This document shows, piece by piece, positions 33,989 through 41,971 of a stretch of 64,000 bases of DNA. The stretch spans positions 3,720,001 through 3,784,000 of the forward strand of contig OZ244832.1 in the NCBI GenBank assembly GCA_965220485.1. Direction: 5' to 3'. The position numbers were made by a program, and so were the translations under genes. The stretch is from Aldehydirespirator sp965220485 (GTDB lineage Bacteria; Actinomycetota; Acidimicrobiia; Acidimicrobiales; Aldehydirespiratoraceae). A model generated the notes under the pieces. That model saw only the letters and a program-made list of their open reading frames with translations. It was not told the origin of the DNA and did not search any database. Within the stretch, counting starts at the first letter, position 1, and each line of letters opens with the position of its first letter.

Positions 33989-34969
33989 GTGAGAGCCGTG
34001 GTGCAGCCCGCGCTCAACGTGATGCCCCAGGGGTCCATCGAGCGGACCGTGGAACTCGCCCGCCTCGCCGAGACGCTGGGCTACGAGCGCTGCTGGGTGT
34101 ACGACGAGGGACTCGCGGCCAGCGAGGTGTACGTCACGATGACCGCGATCGCCCTGTCCACGGCGTCGCTCGAGATCGGTCCGGGCATAACCAACCCCTA
34201 CACCCGCCACGCCGGCGCCACCGCGGGGGCCATCGCCGCGCTCGACGAGGTGTCGGGCGGGCGGGCCTTCCTCGGCATCGGCGCAGGGGGCAGCCTCACG
34301 CTCGATCCGCTCAGCATCGCCCGCGACCGGCCGTTGACCGCGGTGCGCGAGACCATCGACGCCTGCCGGCGGCTCTTCGCTGGTGAGACGGTCAGCGCCG
34401 ACGGCACCCATGTGCGGCTGCGTGGGGCGTCGCTGCCATACGCCCGGTCCGGTACCGAGATCTGGCTGGCCGGGCGGGGCCCGAGGATGCTGGAGTTGGG
34501 CGGCGCCGCCTGCGACGGGGTGTTGCTGGACTTCCTGTACAAGCCGCACCTGGGATCCGTCGTGGAGCGGATCCGCGGGGCGGGCCACGCCGCGGGCACC
34601 GAGCCTCGCATCGCCTACTCCACGATGCTGGTGACCGACGACGACACGATGGCTGTCAGCAAGCCACACCTCACCTACCGGCTGGTCGACTCGCCGCCGG
34701 AGGTGCAGGTGTCCATCGGGCTCTCAGACGCCGACGCGGCCCGGATCCGGGCTGCCCTGGCCGACGGTCTGGAGGCGGCAGCCGAGCATGTGCGCGACGA
34801 GTGGGTGCTGCCCTTCGTGATCGCCGGCACCCCCAGCCAGTGCAGCCAGGAGTTGCGCGGCCTCGCCGCCGAGCACGGGATCGAATCGTTCGTCGTGCCG
34901 CTGCTCGACGATGAGCCAGCCGAGAAGCTCCTGCACTCCGGTGCCAGAATCATGGGAATTACTAAATAG
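33989..34969 (+). CDS. LLM-class (F420-dependent) oxidoreductase
   Basis: A TIM-barrel luciferase-like monooxygenase family protein, probably F420-dependent as in other actinobacteria. Visible features: LARLAETLGYERCWVYDEGL, ATAGAIAALDEVSGGRAFLGIGAGGS, TVSADGTHVRLRGASLPYA and PEIWLAG-like GTEIWLAGRGPRMLELGG. It resembles methylene-tetrahydromethanopterin reductase-like members; the substrate is unknown. Start taken at GTG 33989; TTG 33959 or GTG 34001 are alternatives. Transcribed away from jetC. Confidence 0.82.
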   Translation: MRAVVQPALNVMPQGSIERTVELARLAETLGYERCWVYDEGLAASEVYVTMTAIALSTASLEIGPGITNPYTRHAGATAGAIAALDEVSGGRAFLGIGAGGSLTLDPLSIARDRPLTAVRETIDACRRLFAGETVSADGTHVRLRGASLPYARSGTEIWLAGRGPRMLELGGAACDGVLLDFLYKPHLGSVVERIRGAGHAAGTEPRIAYSTMLVTDDDTMAVSKPHLTYRLVDSPPEVQVSIGLSDADAARIRAALADGLEAAAEHVRDEWVLPFVIAGTPSQCSQELRGLAAEHGIESFVVPLLDDEPAEKLLHSGARIMGITK

Positions 34970-35124
34970 TCATCAGCCAGGTTGTAATGTCATAGCGCTC
35001 TTGTAGAGTGCTGTCGCCGGTTCGGTTCGCAGGATGCCGGGCCGGCCGCAGCGCTCGCACAGCGTGTCAGCGCTCTAGCGCTCCGAGTCCCGCCGTCAAG
35101 GAACGACGACGTGCGGGAGGAGCC

Positions 35125-35868
35125 GTGATCACCTGGTACTGGTCCGTCAAGGGCGGGGTCGGCACGTCAGTGGTGGCTGCGGCCACCGCCATCCGCCTCG
35201 CCTCCGAGGATCACGACACCACCCTGGTCGACCTCACGGGCGACCAGCCGGCGCTGCTGGGCATGATCGCCGGCGCCATGCCGTCGGAGCCCGGTATCGG
35301 CGACTGGGTGGCCGCGGGGGAAGGCGTCGCCGCCGACGCCATCGGCCGGCTGCTGGAGGACGTCGCTCCCGGTCTGAGACTGCTTCGCCAGGGCACCCAG
35401 TCGGCCTTCGACTCCGGGTCGGATCCTGGAACCAAGCCCGGTCTCGGCCACCAGCCGGCCCTCGACCCCGAGCCGGATCCGGGGTGCCAGCCGCCTTCCG
35501 ACAACCAGCGGCACAGGCTTGTGCTAGCCCTCGAGGTGCTGGCCCGCAGCGGTCCGGTGGTGGTGGACGCGGGGCTTGACCCCTTCGAACTGCGGTCGGA
35601 ACTCGTGGCCCGGCACCGGCCGGTGTGCGTGCTGCGGTCCTGCTATCTCGCGTTGACCCGCGCCCAGCGCGTGGCCGGTCCGTATGAACGGGTAATCCTG
35701 GTGGAGGAGCCGGGTCGGGCGCTGCGGGTACGCGATGTGGCCGCCGCTGTTGGTGCCTCCAGCGTGGAGCGAGTGGCGTGGGATCCTCGCGTGGCCCGGT
35801 CCGTCGACGCGGGCACGATCGTGAGCATGCTCCCGCCGCCCTTGCGGCGCTTCGAGTTGCCGGTATGA
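35125..35868 (+). CDS. tadZ: TadZ/CpaE-like ATPase of Tad pilus locus
   Basis: A MinD/ParA-like protein with an altered P-loop KGGVGTSV near residue 8, as in CpaE/TadZ proteins, which place the Tad pilus at the cell pole. LVDLTGDQPALLG follows. It contains a short Pro/Gly/Asp-rich insert (SDPGTKPGLGHQPALDPEPD). GTG 35125 has GGGAGGAGC upstream and is the best start. Its stop overlaps tadA by ATGA. Confidence 0.75.
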   Translation: MITWYWSVKGGVGTSVVAAATAIRLASEDHDTTLVDLTGDQPALLGMIAGAMPSEPGIGDWVAAGEGVAADAIGRLLEDVAPGLRLLRQGTQSAFDSGSDPGTKPGLGHQPALDPEPDPGCQPPSDNQRHRLVLALEVLARSGPVVVDAGLDPFELRSELVARHRPVCVLRSCYLALTRAQRVAGPYERVILVEEPGRALRVRDVAAAVGASSVERVAWDPRVARSVDAGTIVSMLPPPLRRFELPV

Positions 35869-37115
35869 CCAGCAGCGCGGCGGCGCTTCGAGGGCCAGGT
35901 GTGCGCCGCGCAGCGCCCGGCGCGTTCGGTGGGGCCGCAGCCGGCGATCGCCGGGCTGATGCGGTTCACGCCGACAGCGCCAATGGCGCCGCCGAACTGG
36001 TTGAGGCTGTGCATCTTCGGGTGATCGACACGATGACCGAGGGTTCGATGCCGGCGGTGGACATCGCTGGCATCGTCCGCGCCCTGGCCCCGCTCACTCC
36101 GACGGACGTGGTCGACGACGTGGTGGCCCGGGTCGCGGCCCGGGTGCACGGTCTGGGTCCCCTGGAGCCGCTCCTCGCCGATGCATCAGTGAGCGAGGTG
36201 ATGATCAACGGGCCGGGACCGGTGTGGATCGAGCGGTGCGGCACCGTGAGCCGGAGCGGGGTGTCGCTGGACCGGGCCGCGGTCGACTTGGTCATCGAGC
36301 GGATCGTGTCACCGCTGGGTCGGCGGGTCGATCAGCTCACACCCTGCGTGGACGGCCGCCTGCCCGACGGTTCCCGCGTCCACGTGGCCGTCCCTCCGGT
36401 GGCGGTCGACGGCCCCTACGTCACCATCCGCCGGTTCGTGGTTCCCGACGTGGCTCTGGAGATGTTCGCGGCGGAGCCCGTGGTGACTCTGCTCGAGGAG
36501 CTGGTGGACCGGGGCGCCAACCTCGTGGTGAGCGGCGGCACGGGGGCGGGCAAGACCACCCTGCTCAATGCCCTGGCCGGCCGGGTCGGCCCCCAGCAGC
36601 GGGTGATCACCATCGAGGACGCCGCCGAGCTGCAGCTGGAGCACCCCCATGTGGTGCGGCTGGAGGCCCGGCCCGAGTCGCGCGAGGGCGGTGGGGCGGT
36701 GACGATCCGAGACCTTGTGCGCAATGCGCTGCGGATGCGCCCCGACCGGCTGGTGGTGGGAGAGGTGCGCGGCCCGGAGGCGCTCGATCTGCTGCACGCC
36801 CTCAACACGGGCCACGCCGGGTGCCTTGCCACGGTGCACGCCAACAGTCCGGTTGACGCACTGCGCCGCCTGGCCGCGCTGGCTGCGGCGGCCGACGAGC
36901 GTCTTGGGGTGGAAGCGGTCCGGGACCATGTCACGGCCGCGATCGACGCGGTCGTGCACCTGGGGCGAGCCCGCGACGGTACCCGGCGACTCGCCGAGGT
37001 GGCCGAAGTGGCCGGGCACGATCGGGTGCGTCTGCTGGCTGACGACGCTGAGGTGCGGGCACCCGTCACCCGGGCCGCTCGCCTAGAGGCCGAGCGGATG
37101 GGCAGCAGTTCATGA
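35865..37115 (+). CDS. tadA: Tad pilus assembly ATPase TadA/CpaF
   Basis: A type II/IV secretion ATPase powering Tad pilin assembly. The N-terminal CpaF domain has LGPLEPLLADASVSEVMINGP. The ATPase core has VSGGTGAGKTTLLNAL (Walker A), RVITIEDAAELQLEHPHVVRLEARP (Asp box), RPDRLVVGEVRGPEALDLLHALNTGH (Walker B) and CLATVHANSP (His box). 416 aa from ATG 35865. The 3' end (GAGGCCGAGCGGATGGGCAG) merges into a dispersed repeat also found near folK. Confidence 0.93.
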   Translation: MTSSAAALRGPGVRRAAPGAFGGAAAGDRRADAVHADSANGAAELVEAVHLRVIDTMTEGSMPAVDIAGIVRALAPLTPTDVVDDVVARVAARVHGLGPLEPLLADASVSEVMINGPGPVWIERCGTVSRSGVSLDRAAVDLVIERIVSPLGRRVDQLTPCVDGRLPDGSRVHVAVPPVAVDGPYVTIRRFVVPDVALEMFAAEPVVTLLEELVDRGANLVVSGGTGAGKTTLLNALAGRVGPQQRVITIEDAAELQLEHPHVVRLEARPESREGGGAVTIRDLVRNALRMRPDRLVVGEVRGPEALDLLHALNTGHAGCLATVHANSPVDALRRLAALAAAADERLGVEAVRDHVTAAIDAVVHLGRARDGTRRLAEVAEVAGHDRVRLLADDAEVRAPVTRAARLEAERMGSSS

Positions 37116-37235
37116 GGATGTTCGCAAGGCACCGAGCGAGGCCCGGGGCCCGAGCGGCCGGTGAGCGCAGCGAACGAGAGCGGGGAATGGTGCCCGAGCG
37201 GCCCGTGAGCGCAGCGAACAAGAGCGGGCAACAAC
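37083..37235. repeat. dispersed GC-rich intergenic repeat, copy 1
   Basis: Starts with GAGGCCGAGCGGATGGGCAG at the end of tadA, then CGAGCGAGGCCCGGG and two tandem versions of GTGAGCGCAGCGAAC (37159-37173 and 37204-37218) followed by AGAGCGGG. The same order of motifs recurs at 52933-53040. It lies between co-directional genes and may act like a REP element. Confidence 0.8.
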
Positions 37236-37290
37236 CTGCTTCACCGCGAGGCGTTGACACCGACCCGCGGAGTCGCATGGTGGCCGAGCC

Positions 37291-37974
37291 ATGACCGCGG
37301 TGATGGCGGCCGTGCTGGTGTTCGTGGCGCTGGCGCCCGACCTGCTGCTGGCGTCGCCTCGAGGCCGTGCACCGCATCGCGTTCGGTCGCAGCGGATGGG
37401 CCCATCCCGGCTCTTGGGCGTGGCACGGCGGTGGGGAAGGCGGTCCGCGCAGGGTGATGCGATACCTCAGGCGCTTGAGCTGACAGCCCGGGCGCTGCGG
37501 TCGGGCGCCTCGGTGCTGACCGCACTCGACGGCGTGGCGACCGAGCTGCCCGAGACCGGCCTTCGTCCCGTAGTAAGCAGAGTGCGCGGCGGCTTGAGCC
37601 TCTCAGAGGCTCTCGACGGCTGGATCGCAGGCGCGCCCGACCGCCGGACGGCCGCGGCCTTGCTGGTGCTGGGACACAGATCCGGCGCCGCTATGGCCGC
37701 CAGCCTCGACGCCGCCGCATCGTCGCTGCGCCAACGGCAGGCCCTCGGCGAGGAGATCCGGGCCCTGACCTCCCAGACCCGCGCCTCGGGGATGGTTGTG
37801 GCCGCTGCTCCGGCCGGGTTCGCGGTCGTCGTTACGGTTGTCGACCGAGATGCCCTGAGCGCGTTGCTGTCCACACCCGTCGGGGTGCTGTCGCTGATGC
37901 TCGGGCTGCTGATGGAGGGTCTGGGCCTCTGGTGGATGGCACGGCTCTCCCGGGCGGTGATCAGATGGGCGTGA
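37291..37974 (+). CDS. tadB: Tad pilus inner-membrane protein TadB-like (T2SSF)
   Basis: A short T2SSF-domain protein (227 aa). An N-terminal hydrophobic stretch VMAAVLVFVALAPDLLLA is followed by a cytoplasmic T2SSF helical bundle (IPQALELTARALRSGASVLTAL, LSEALDGWIAG, AAALLVLGHRSGAAMAASLDAAAS) and two C-terminal membrane segments (GMVVAAAPAGFAVVVTVV and LLSTPVGVLSLMLGLLMEGL). It overlaps tadC by ten bases. The gap from tadA is occupied by a dispersed repeat. Confidence 0.82.
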   Translation: MTAVMAAVLVFVALAPDLLLASPRGRAPHRVRSQRMGPSRLLGVARRWGRRSAQGDAIPQALELTARALRSGASVLTALDGVATELPETGLRPVVSRVRGGLSLSEALDGWIAGAPDRRTAAALLVLGHRSGAAMAASLDAAASSLRQRQALGEEIRALTSQTRASGMVVAAAPAGFAVVVTVVDRDALSALLSTPVGVLSLMLGLLMEGLGLWWMARLSRAVIRWA

Positions 37975-38744
37975 TCCTCGGTGCCCTGGCTGCGGCGCTG
38001 CTGGTGATGACCGCCTTCGACGCCGCGGTTGCTGCCAACGGCCGCGCCGCCCGTCGGCGGCTGCGCCGCCCCGACCGGCCCGGCCGCATCCCCAGCGGCG
38101 CGCTGGCTGCACTGGGCCGTCGGTTGTCTCGGGGCGCGGTCGAGGCCGAGGACGAGGCGCTGGTCGGGACGGCCGCTCTCGTAGTTGCGGCTGCCGCGGT
38201 GGCATTCGGCCCGGCGGGGGGCCTGCTGTTGCTGTTGGCAGCCCTGGGCGCAGTCGCAACCCGGCGTCGGTCCCGTCGACGTCAGCGGGTGCTGCAGGTC
38301 GAGCGCAACCTGCCCGAGGTGATCGACCTGCTCGGGCTGGTGGTCGGGGCCGGGAGGCCCACGGTGGCGGCCTTGTCGGACATCTGTCCCCGCGTCGCCG
38401 AGCCGTTCCGCTCCGAGCTCTCGGGAGTGGTCAGGCGTACCGCGGCTGGGGAGCCCTTCATCGACTCGGTGCGGAGGCTGCGGAGCAGTCTGGGTCCCAG
38501 CGTCTCATCGGTTGTGCATGCGGTCACTGCGGCCGAGATCGACGGAGCACCGCTTCAGCCCGCCCTGCAACGGGCCGCAGACGAGGCTCACCGGCGCCGC
38601 CGGGTTCGGGCCGAGGAGGCGGCCCGGCGAGTGCCGGTGCTGATGCTGTTCCCGCTGGTGTTCTGCGTGCTGCCCGCCTTCTGCCTGCTGACCGTTGTCC
38701 CGCTGCTCGTGGGGACCGTCTCCGATCTGGGCTTCCCGTCCTGA
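37965..38744 (+). CDS. tadC: Tad pilus inner-membrane protein TadC-like (T2SSF)
   Basis: The second platform protein of the Tad system, 259 aa: N-terminal membrane segment ILGALAAALLVMTAF, central pair ALVVAAAAVAFGPAGGLLLLLAAL, the T2SSF part NLPEVIDLLGLVVGAGRPTVAAL, and a C-terminal hydrophobic stretch VLMLFPLVFCVLPAFCLLTVV. ATG 37965 overlaps tadB. Confidence 0.83.
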   Translation: MGVILGALAAALLVMTAFDAAVAANGRAARRRLRRPDRPGRIPSGALAALGRRLSRGAVEAEDEALVGTAALVVAAAAVAFGPAGGLLLLLAALGAVATRRRSRRRQRVLQVERNLPEVIDLLGLVVGAGRPTVAALSDICPRVAEPFRSELSGVVRRTAAGEPFIDSVRRLRSSLGPSVSSVVHAVTAAEIDGAPLQPALQRAADEAHRRRRVRAEEAARRVPVLMLFPLVFCVLPAFCLLTVVPLLVGTVSDLGFPS

Positions 38745-38822
38745 TGGCCCGACCGGAAACCCCATGACCCACGAAGTGACCGCCGGATCAACACCACCCT
38801 GCATGACCAGGAAGGAGCGACC

Positions 38823-39065
38823 ATGATCCTGCGCCTCTGCGCTGCGCTGCTCACGCTCTGCTGCCTCGCGGGCCGCCGGCTCGCCCGCGGGCGCGCCAGC
38901 CCTCGATGTTTCGACGACCGCGGCCAGACCACCGCCGAGTACGCGCTGGTCATTGTGGGCGCCGCCACGGTGGCCGTGCTGCTGGTGGCTTGGGCGGCCG
39001 GCTCGGGCAAGATCGCGTGGCTGTTGGACAAGATGGTGGACACCGTCGCCGGCATGGTCAGGTGA
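38823..39065 (+). CDS. DUF4244 Flp-like pilin
   Basis: An 80-aa protein with the pilin-like core DRGQTTAEYALVIVGAATVAVLLVAW. The Glu five residues after the start of the hydrophobic run is typical of type IV pilins and the DUF4244 family in actinobacterial Tad loci. It is probably processed before the core and polymerised. An AAGGAG ribosome site sits before the ATG. Confidence 0.82.
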   Translation: MILRLCAALLTLCCLAGRRLARGRASPRCFDDRGQTTAEYALVIVGAATVAVLLVAWAAGSGKIAWLLDKMVDTVAGMVR

Positions 39066-39096
39066 TGCTTGTCCGGCACCGATCGTCCCTGGTCAA

Positions 39097-39492
39097 GTGA
39101 CATTTGTCCGGCGCCGGTCGTCTGGCCGGTCAAGAACGGCGCGTCAATCGGGGCAGGCGACAGTGGAGTTCGTTCTGGTGACACCGTTCTTCGCGCTCAT
39201 GCTGTTGACCGTTGTGCAGGTGGGCCTGCTCGTTCGGGCCCGGGTGCTGGTCACGCACGCGGCCCGGGAGGCGGTGCGTTCCGCTGCGGTGGGCGTTAGC
39301 GACGGCGAGGTCCGCGCGGCCGCGGTCGTCGCGGCCGACCTGGATCCGCAGCGCCTGCATGTGCGGGTGCGTCGAGCCAACGGCAGGGTGACGGTGGAGT
39401 TGCGCTACGTCGAGCCCACCGACGTTCCGGTGGTGGGACCACTGGTTGGCGACGCGGTGCTCGATGCCCGCGCCACGATGCGCCTCGAGTGA
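39097..39492 (+). CDS. TadE-like minor pilin
   Basis: A 131-aa TadE-family protein: GQATVEFVLVTPFFALMLLTVVQ (TadE signature with Glu) then AREAVRSAAVG and a small periplasmic domain. GTG 39097 is the best start. The DNA before it contains a local duplication of CTTGTCCGGC/TTTGTCCGGC around 39069-39110. It completes the pilus locus: tadZ, A, B, C, Flp and TadE. Confidence 0.8.
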   Translation: MTFVRRRSSGRSRTARQSGQATVEFVLVTPFFALMLLTVVQVGLLVRARVLVTHAAREAVRSAAVGVSDGEVRAAAVVAADLDPQRLHVRVRRANGRVTVELRYVEPTDVPVVGPLVGDAVLDARATMRLE

Positions 39493-39616
39493 CCGATGCA
39501 TCGGGGCAGGGGTGCAACCGGAGTCCGAGGTGAGACCGGCACCACATCGGCGCCCTCGCGCCCCAGAGGCCGAGCAGGCGCCAAGTCGGTAGAGCTAGGC
39601 GGTACCGTCTTGGTCT

Positions 39617-39988
39617 GTGTCCGTCACGATTCGGCGCCACGAGCAGCCACCGTGGACCGTTCTCAGCGTTGGTGGCGACCTCGACGTCGTCGGGGCCCCC
39701 GACCTCCGCCAAGCCGTCGTCACAGCAGTGGCTGACGGTTCCCGCCTGTTGGCCCTCGACTTGTCGGGACTGGACTTCGTCGACTCGTTCGGCATAGGCG
39801 CGGTAGTCGGCGCGCTCAAACGACTGCGCCAGCGAGGCGGCGATCTGGCCTTGGTGTGCCCGTCCCCGCGAATCCGCCGGGTTTTCGAGATCTGCGACCT
39901 CGATCGGATCTTGGCGCTGCACGACTCGATCGGCAGCGTGGCAGAGGCCGAGCGGATAGGCAGCGTCTCCACCCAGACACAGCCATGA
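39617..39988 (+). CDS. STAS-domain anti-sigma factor antagonist
   Basis: A SpoIIAA/RsbV-like STAS protein, 123 aa: VLSVGGDLDVVGAPDLRQAV, then LALDLSGLDFVDSFGIGAVVGAL, in which the conserved Ser of the DS pair is the expected phosphorylation site. It overlaps the anti-sigma kinase by ATGA, forming a partner-switching pair. No cognate SigB-type sigma gene lies in the window. The C-terminus reads through a GAGGCCGAGCGGATAGGCAG motif also present at two repeat sites. Confidence 0.85.
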   Translation: MSVTIRRHEQPPWTVLSVGGDLDVVGAPDLRQAVVTAVADGSRLLALDLSGLDFVDSFGIGAVVGALKRLRQRGGDLALVCPSPRIRRVFEICDLDRILALHDSIGSVAEAERIGSVSTQTQP

Positions 39989-40407
39989 ACGACACCATCG
40001 AGATCGAGATCCCGGCCCGGGCCGACTACGTGTCTTTCGTCCGGCTGGTGGTGGCCGCCGCGGCCGAGCTCGGGCCCAGCCTTGAGCCGTCTCGCATCGA
40101 CGATCTCCGGGTGGCGGTATCGGAGGCGACCACCAACGCCATACAGGCCCACATCCGCTCGGGCTGCACCCGTCCGGTGAGGGTGTGCTGCCGATGCTCC
40201 GACGGCCGGGTTTCGGTGACGGTGCGCGACGAGGGTCCCGGCTTCGACGCCGACGCGCTGCCCGAATTGCCGCCCCCAGAGTCTCCGGCCCGGCTGCGCA
40301 AGGAGTCGGGGATGGGCATTTCCATCATCAGGACGCTCGCGGACGAGTCCTACTTCCGATCAGGCCCGCACGGCACCGTAGTGTCCCTTATTCTCAACGC
40401 GCCCTAA
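39985..40407 (+). CDS. SpoIIAB/RsbW-like anti-sigma serine kinase
   Basis: HATPase_c anti-sigma regulatory factor, 140 aa from ATG 39985. N box LRVAVSEATTNAIQAH, G1 DEGPGFDAD and G2-like SGMGISIIRTLAD motifs are all present, so ATP binding and kinase activity are likely. It should bind a sigma factor and phosphorylate the STAS partner encoded just before it. Confidence 0.85.
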   Translation: MNDTIEIEIPARADYVSFVRLVVAAAAELGPSLEPSRIDDLRVAVSEATTNAIQAHIRSGCTRPVRVCCRCSDGRVSVTVRDEGPGFDADALPELPPPESPARLRKESGMGISIIRTLADESYFRSGPHGTVVSLILNAP

Positions 40408-40459
40408 TACTCGACAACTTCGCACTCGACCAGCCCGAGCCCTAGCCCTGCACACCACG

Positions 40460-41821
40460 ATGGCCTCAGACCAGCCAGACCACTCGGACGCCCCCGGACC
40501 GTCCCCGCTGACGTGGGTCGGCAGCGACCGGCGGCTGGCCCGACGGATCGGCCGGCCCATGCTGCGCTTCTTCCGCGTCGAGGCTGCGGGCGGCGTAGTG
40601 ATGCTGGTGGCCGCGGTGGTGGCGCTCGTCTGGGCCAACTCGCCTTGGCGGGACTCGTACTACGAATTGCTGCACACCCACATCCGCCTGGACCTGGGCA
40701 GCGTGCTGGTGCTGGACGAGCCGCTGGAAGCCTGGATCAACGACGCCCTGATGGTGATCTTCTTCTTCGTGGTCGGCTTGGAGATCAAGCGTGAGCTGGT
40801 AGTGGGCGAGCTTCGCCGCCCTGCGGCCGCGGCACTGCCGGCCGTTGCCGCGGTGGGCGGTATGGTGGTTCCCGCGGTGATCTACGCCGCCTTCAACGCG
40901 GGCGGCGAGGGCTCAGCCGGCTGGGGGATTCCGATGGCGACCGACATCGCCTTTGCCGTCGGGGTCATGTCGCTGCTGGGACGGCGCGTCCCCAACTCGC
41001 TCAAGATCTTCCTGCTCACACTGGCCATCGTGGACGACATCGGCGCCATCATCGTGATTGCGCTCTTCTACACCGACGACCTCTCGGTGGGCTGGCTTCT
41101 GATAGCGGTCGGGATCGTGCTGCTGCTGGCGCTGATGCGCCTGGCCCGGATCTGGTACACCCCCGCCTACCTCATCGTCGGTGTGGTGCTGTGGCTGGCC
41201 GTGTTCGAGTCGGGCGTCCACGCCACCATCGCCGGGGTCGTCCTCGGCATCATGACACCGGCCCGGCCACTGGTGAACGAGGGCCCCTTCGACGACATGG
41301 CGGTCAGGTGGTTCCCGGGCGACGAGGTGAGCCCGCCAGTGGCTCGACGGGCCTCCTTCGAGGTTCGTGAGCGCGTGTCCGTGGCCGACCGGCTGGCGAA
41401 CCTGCTGCATCCCTGGACGAGTTTCCTGATCGTCCCCGTGTTCGCTCTGGCCAACGCCGGGGTCGAGCTGTCGGCCAATGCCCTGAACGACGCGATGCGA
41501 TCGCGCATAACCATCGGCATCGTGCTAGGTCTTGTCGTCGGCAAGCTCGTGGGGGTGTCGTCGTTCAGTTGGCTGGCCGTCCGCCTCGGGGTGTGCACCC
41601 TGCCGAGGGGTGCCACATGGACGAAGGTGCTCGGCATGGGCGGCGTGGCCGGCATCGGCTTCACCGTGTCGCTGTTCATCACCAACCTGGCCTTTACGGC
41701 CGACGACATCACCGACCAGGCGAAGGTGGGCATTCTGGTCGCGTCGACGGTAGCGGCCGTCATCGGCGCCGCTATCCTCCGCACCTCGCGACCAGCGAGC
41801 GAGCCGGCGCCGGGGGCCTAG
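40460..41821 (+). CDS. nhaA: Na+/H+ antiporter NhaA
   Basis: A multi-span NhaA antiporter of 453 aa. Conserved stretches: GGVVMLVAAVVALVWANSPW, WINDALMVIFFFVVGLEIKRE, GWGIPMATDIAFAVGVMSLLG (the catalytic double-Asp region is ...LTLAIVDDIGAIIVIALFY) and GFTVSLFITNLAF. The last ~15 residues are hydrophilic. It likely exports sodium and adjusts pH, consistent with a saline habitat. Confidence 0.95.
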   Translation: MASDQPDHSDAPGPSPLTWVGSDRRLARRIGRPMLRFFRVEAAGGVVMLVAAVVALVWANSPWRDSYYELLHTHIRLDLGSVLVLDEPLEAWINDALMVIFFFVVGLEIKRELVVGELRRPAAAALPAVAAVGGMVVPAVIYAAFNAGGEGSAGWGIPMATDIAFAVGVMSLLGRRVPNSLKIFLLTLAIVDDIGAIIVIALFYTDDLSVGWLLIAVGIVLLLALMRLARIWYTPAYLIVGVVLWLAVFESGVHATIAGVVLGIMTPARPLVNEGPFDDMAVRWFPGDEVSPPVARRASFEVRERVSVADRLANLLHPWTSFLIVPVFALANAGVELSANALNDAMRSRITIGIVLGLVVGKLVGVSSFSWLAVRLGVCTLPRGATWTKVLGMGGVAGIGFTVSLFITNLAFTADDITDQAKVGILVASTVAAVIGAAILRTSRPASEPAPGA

Positions 41822-41971
41822 GGCCCTCGCTCCGGGGAACGAAGTGCTGGTTCGTCGACCTCGTGCCAAGAGACGCCATGAGACACTCCTCAACCTGCAC
41901 AAAGACTTTGCTTATCCTGTCCGAGTACCCAAGTGTGACGGGCGTGCGCCCGTTGGATCGGTTCCAATGCC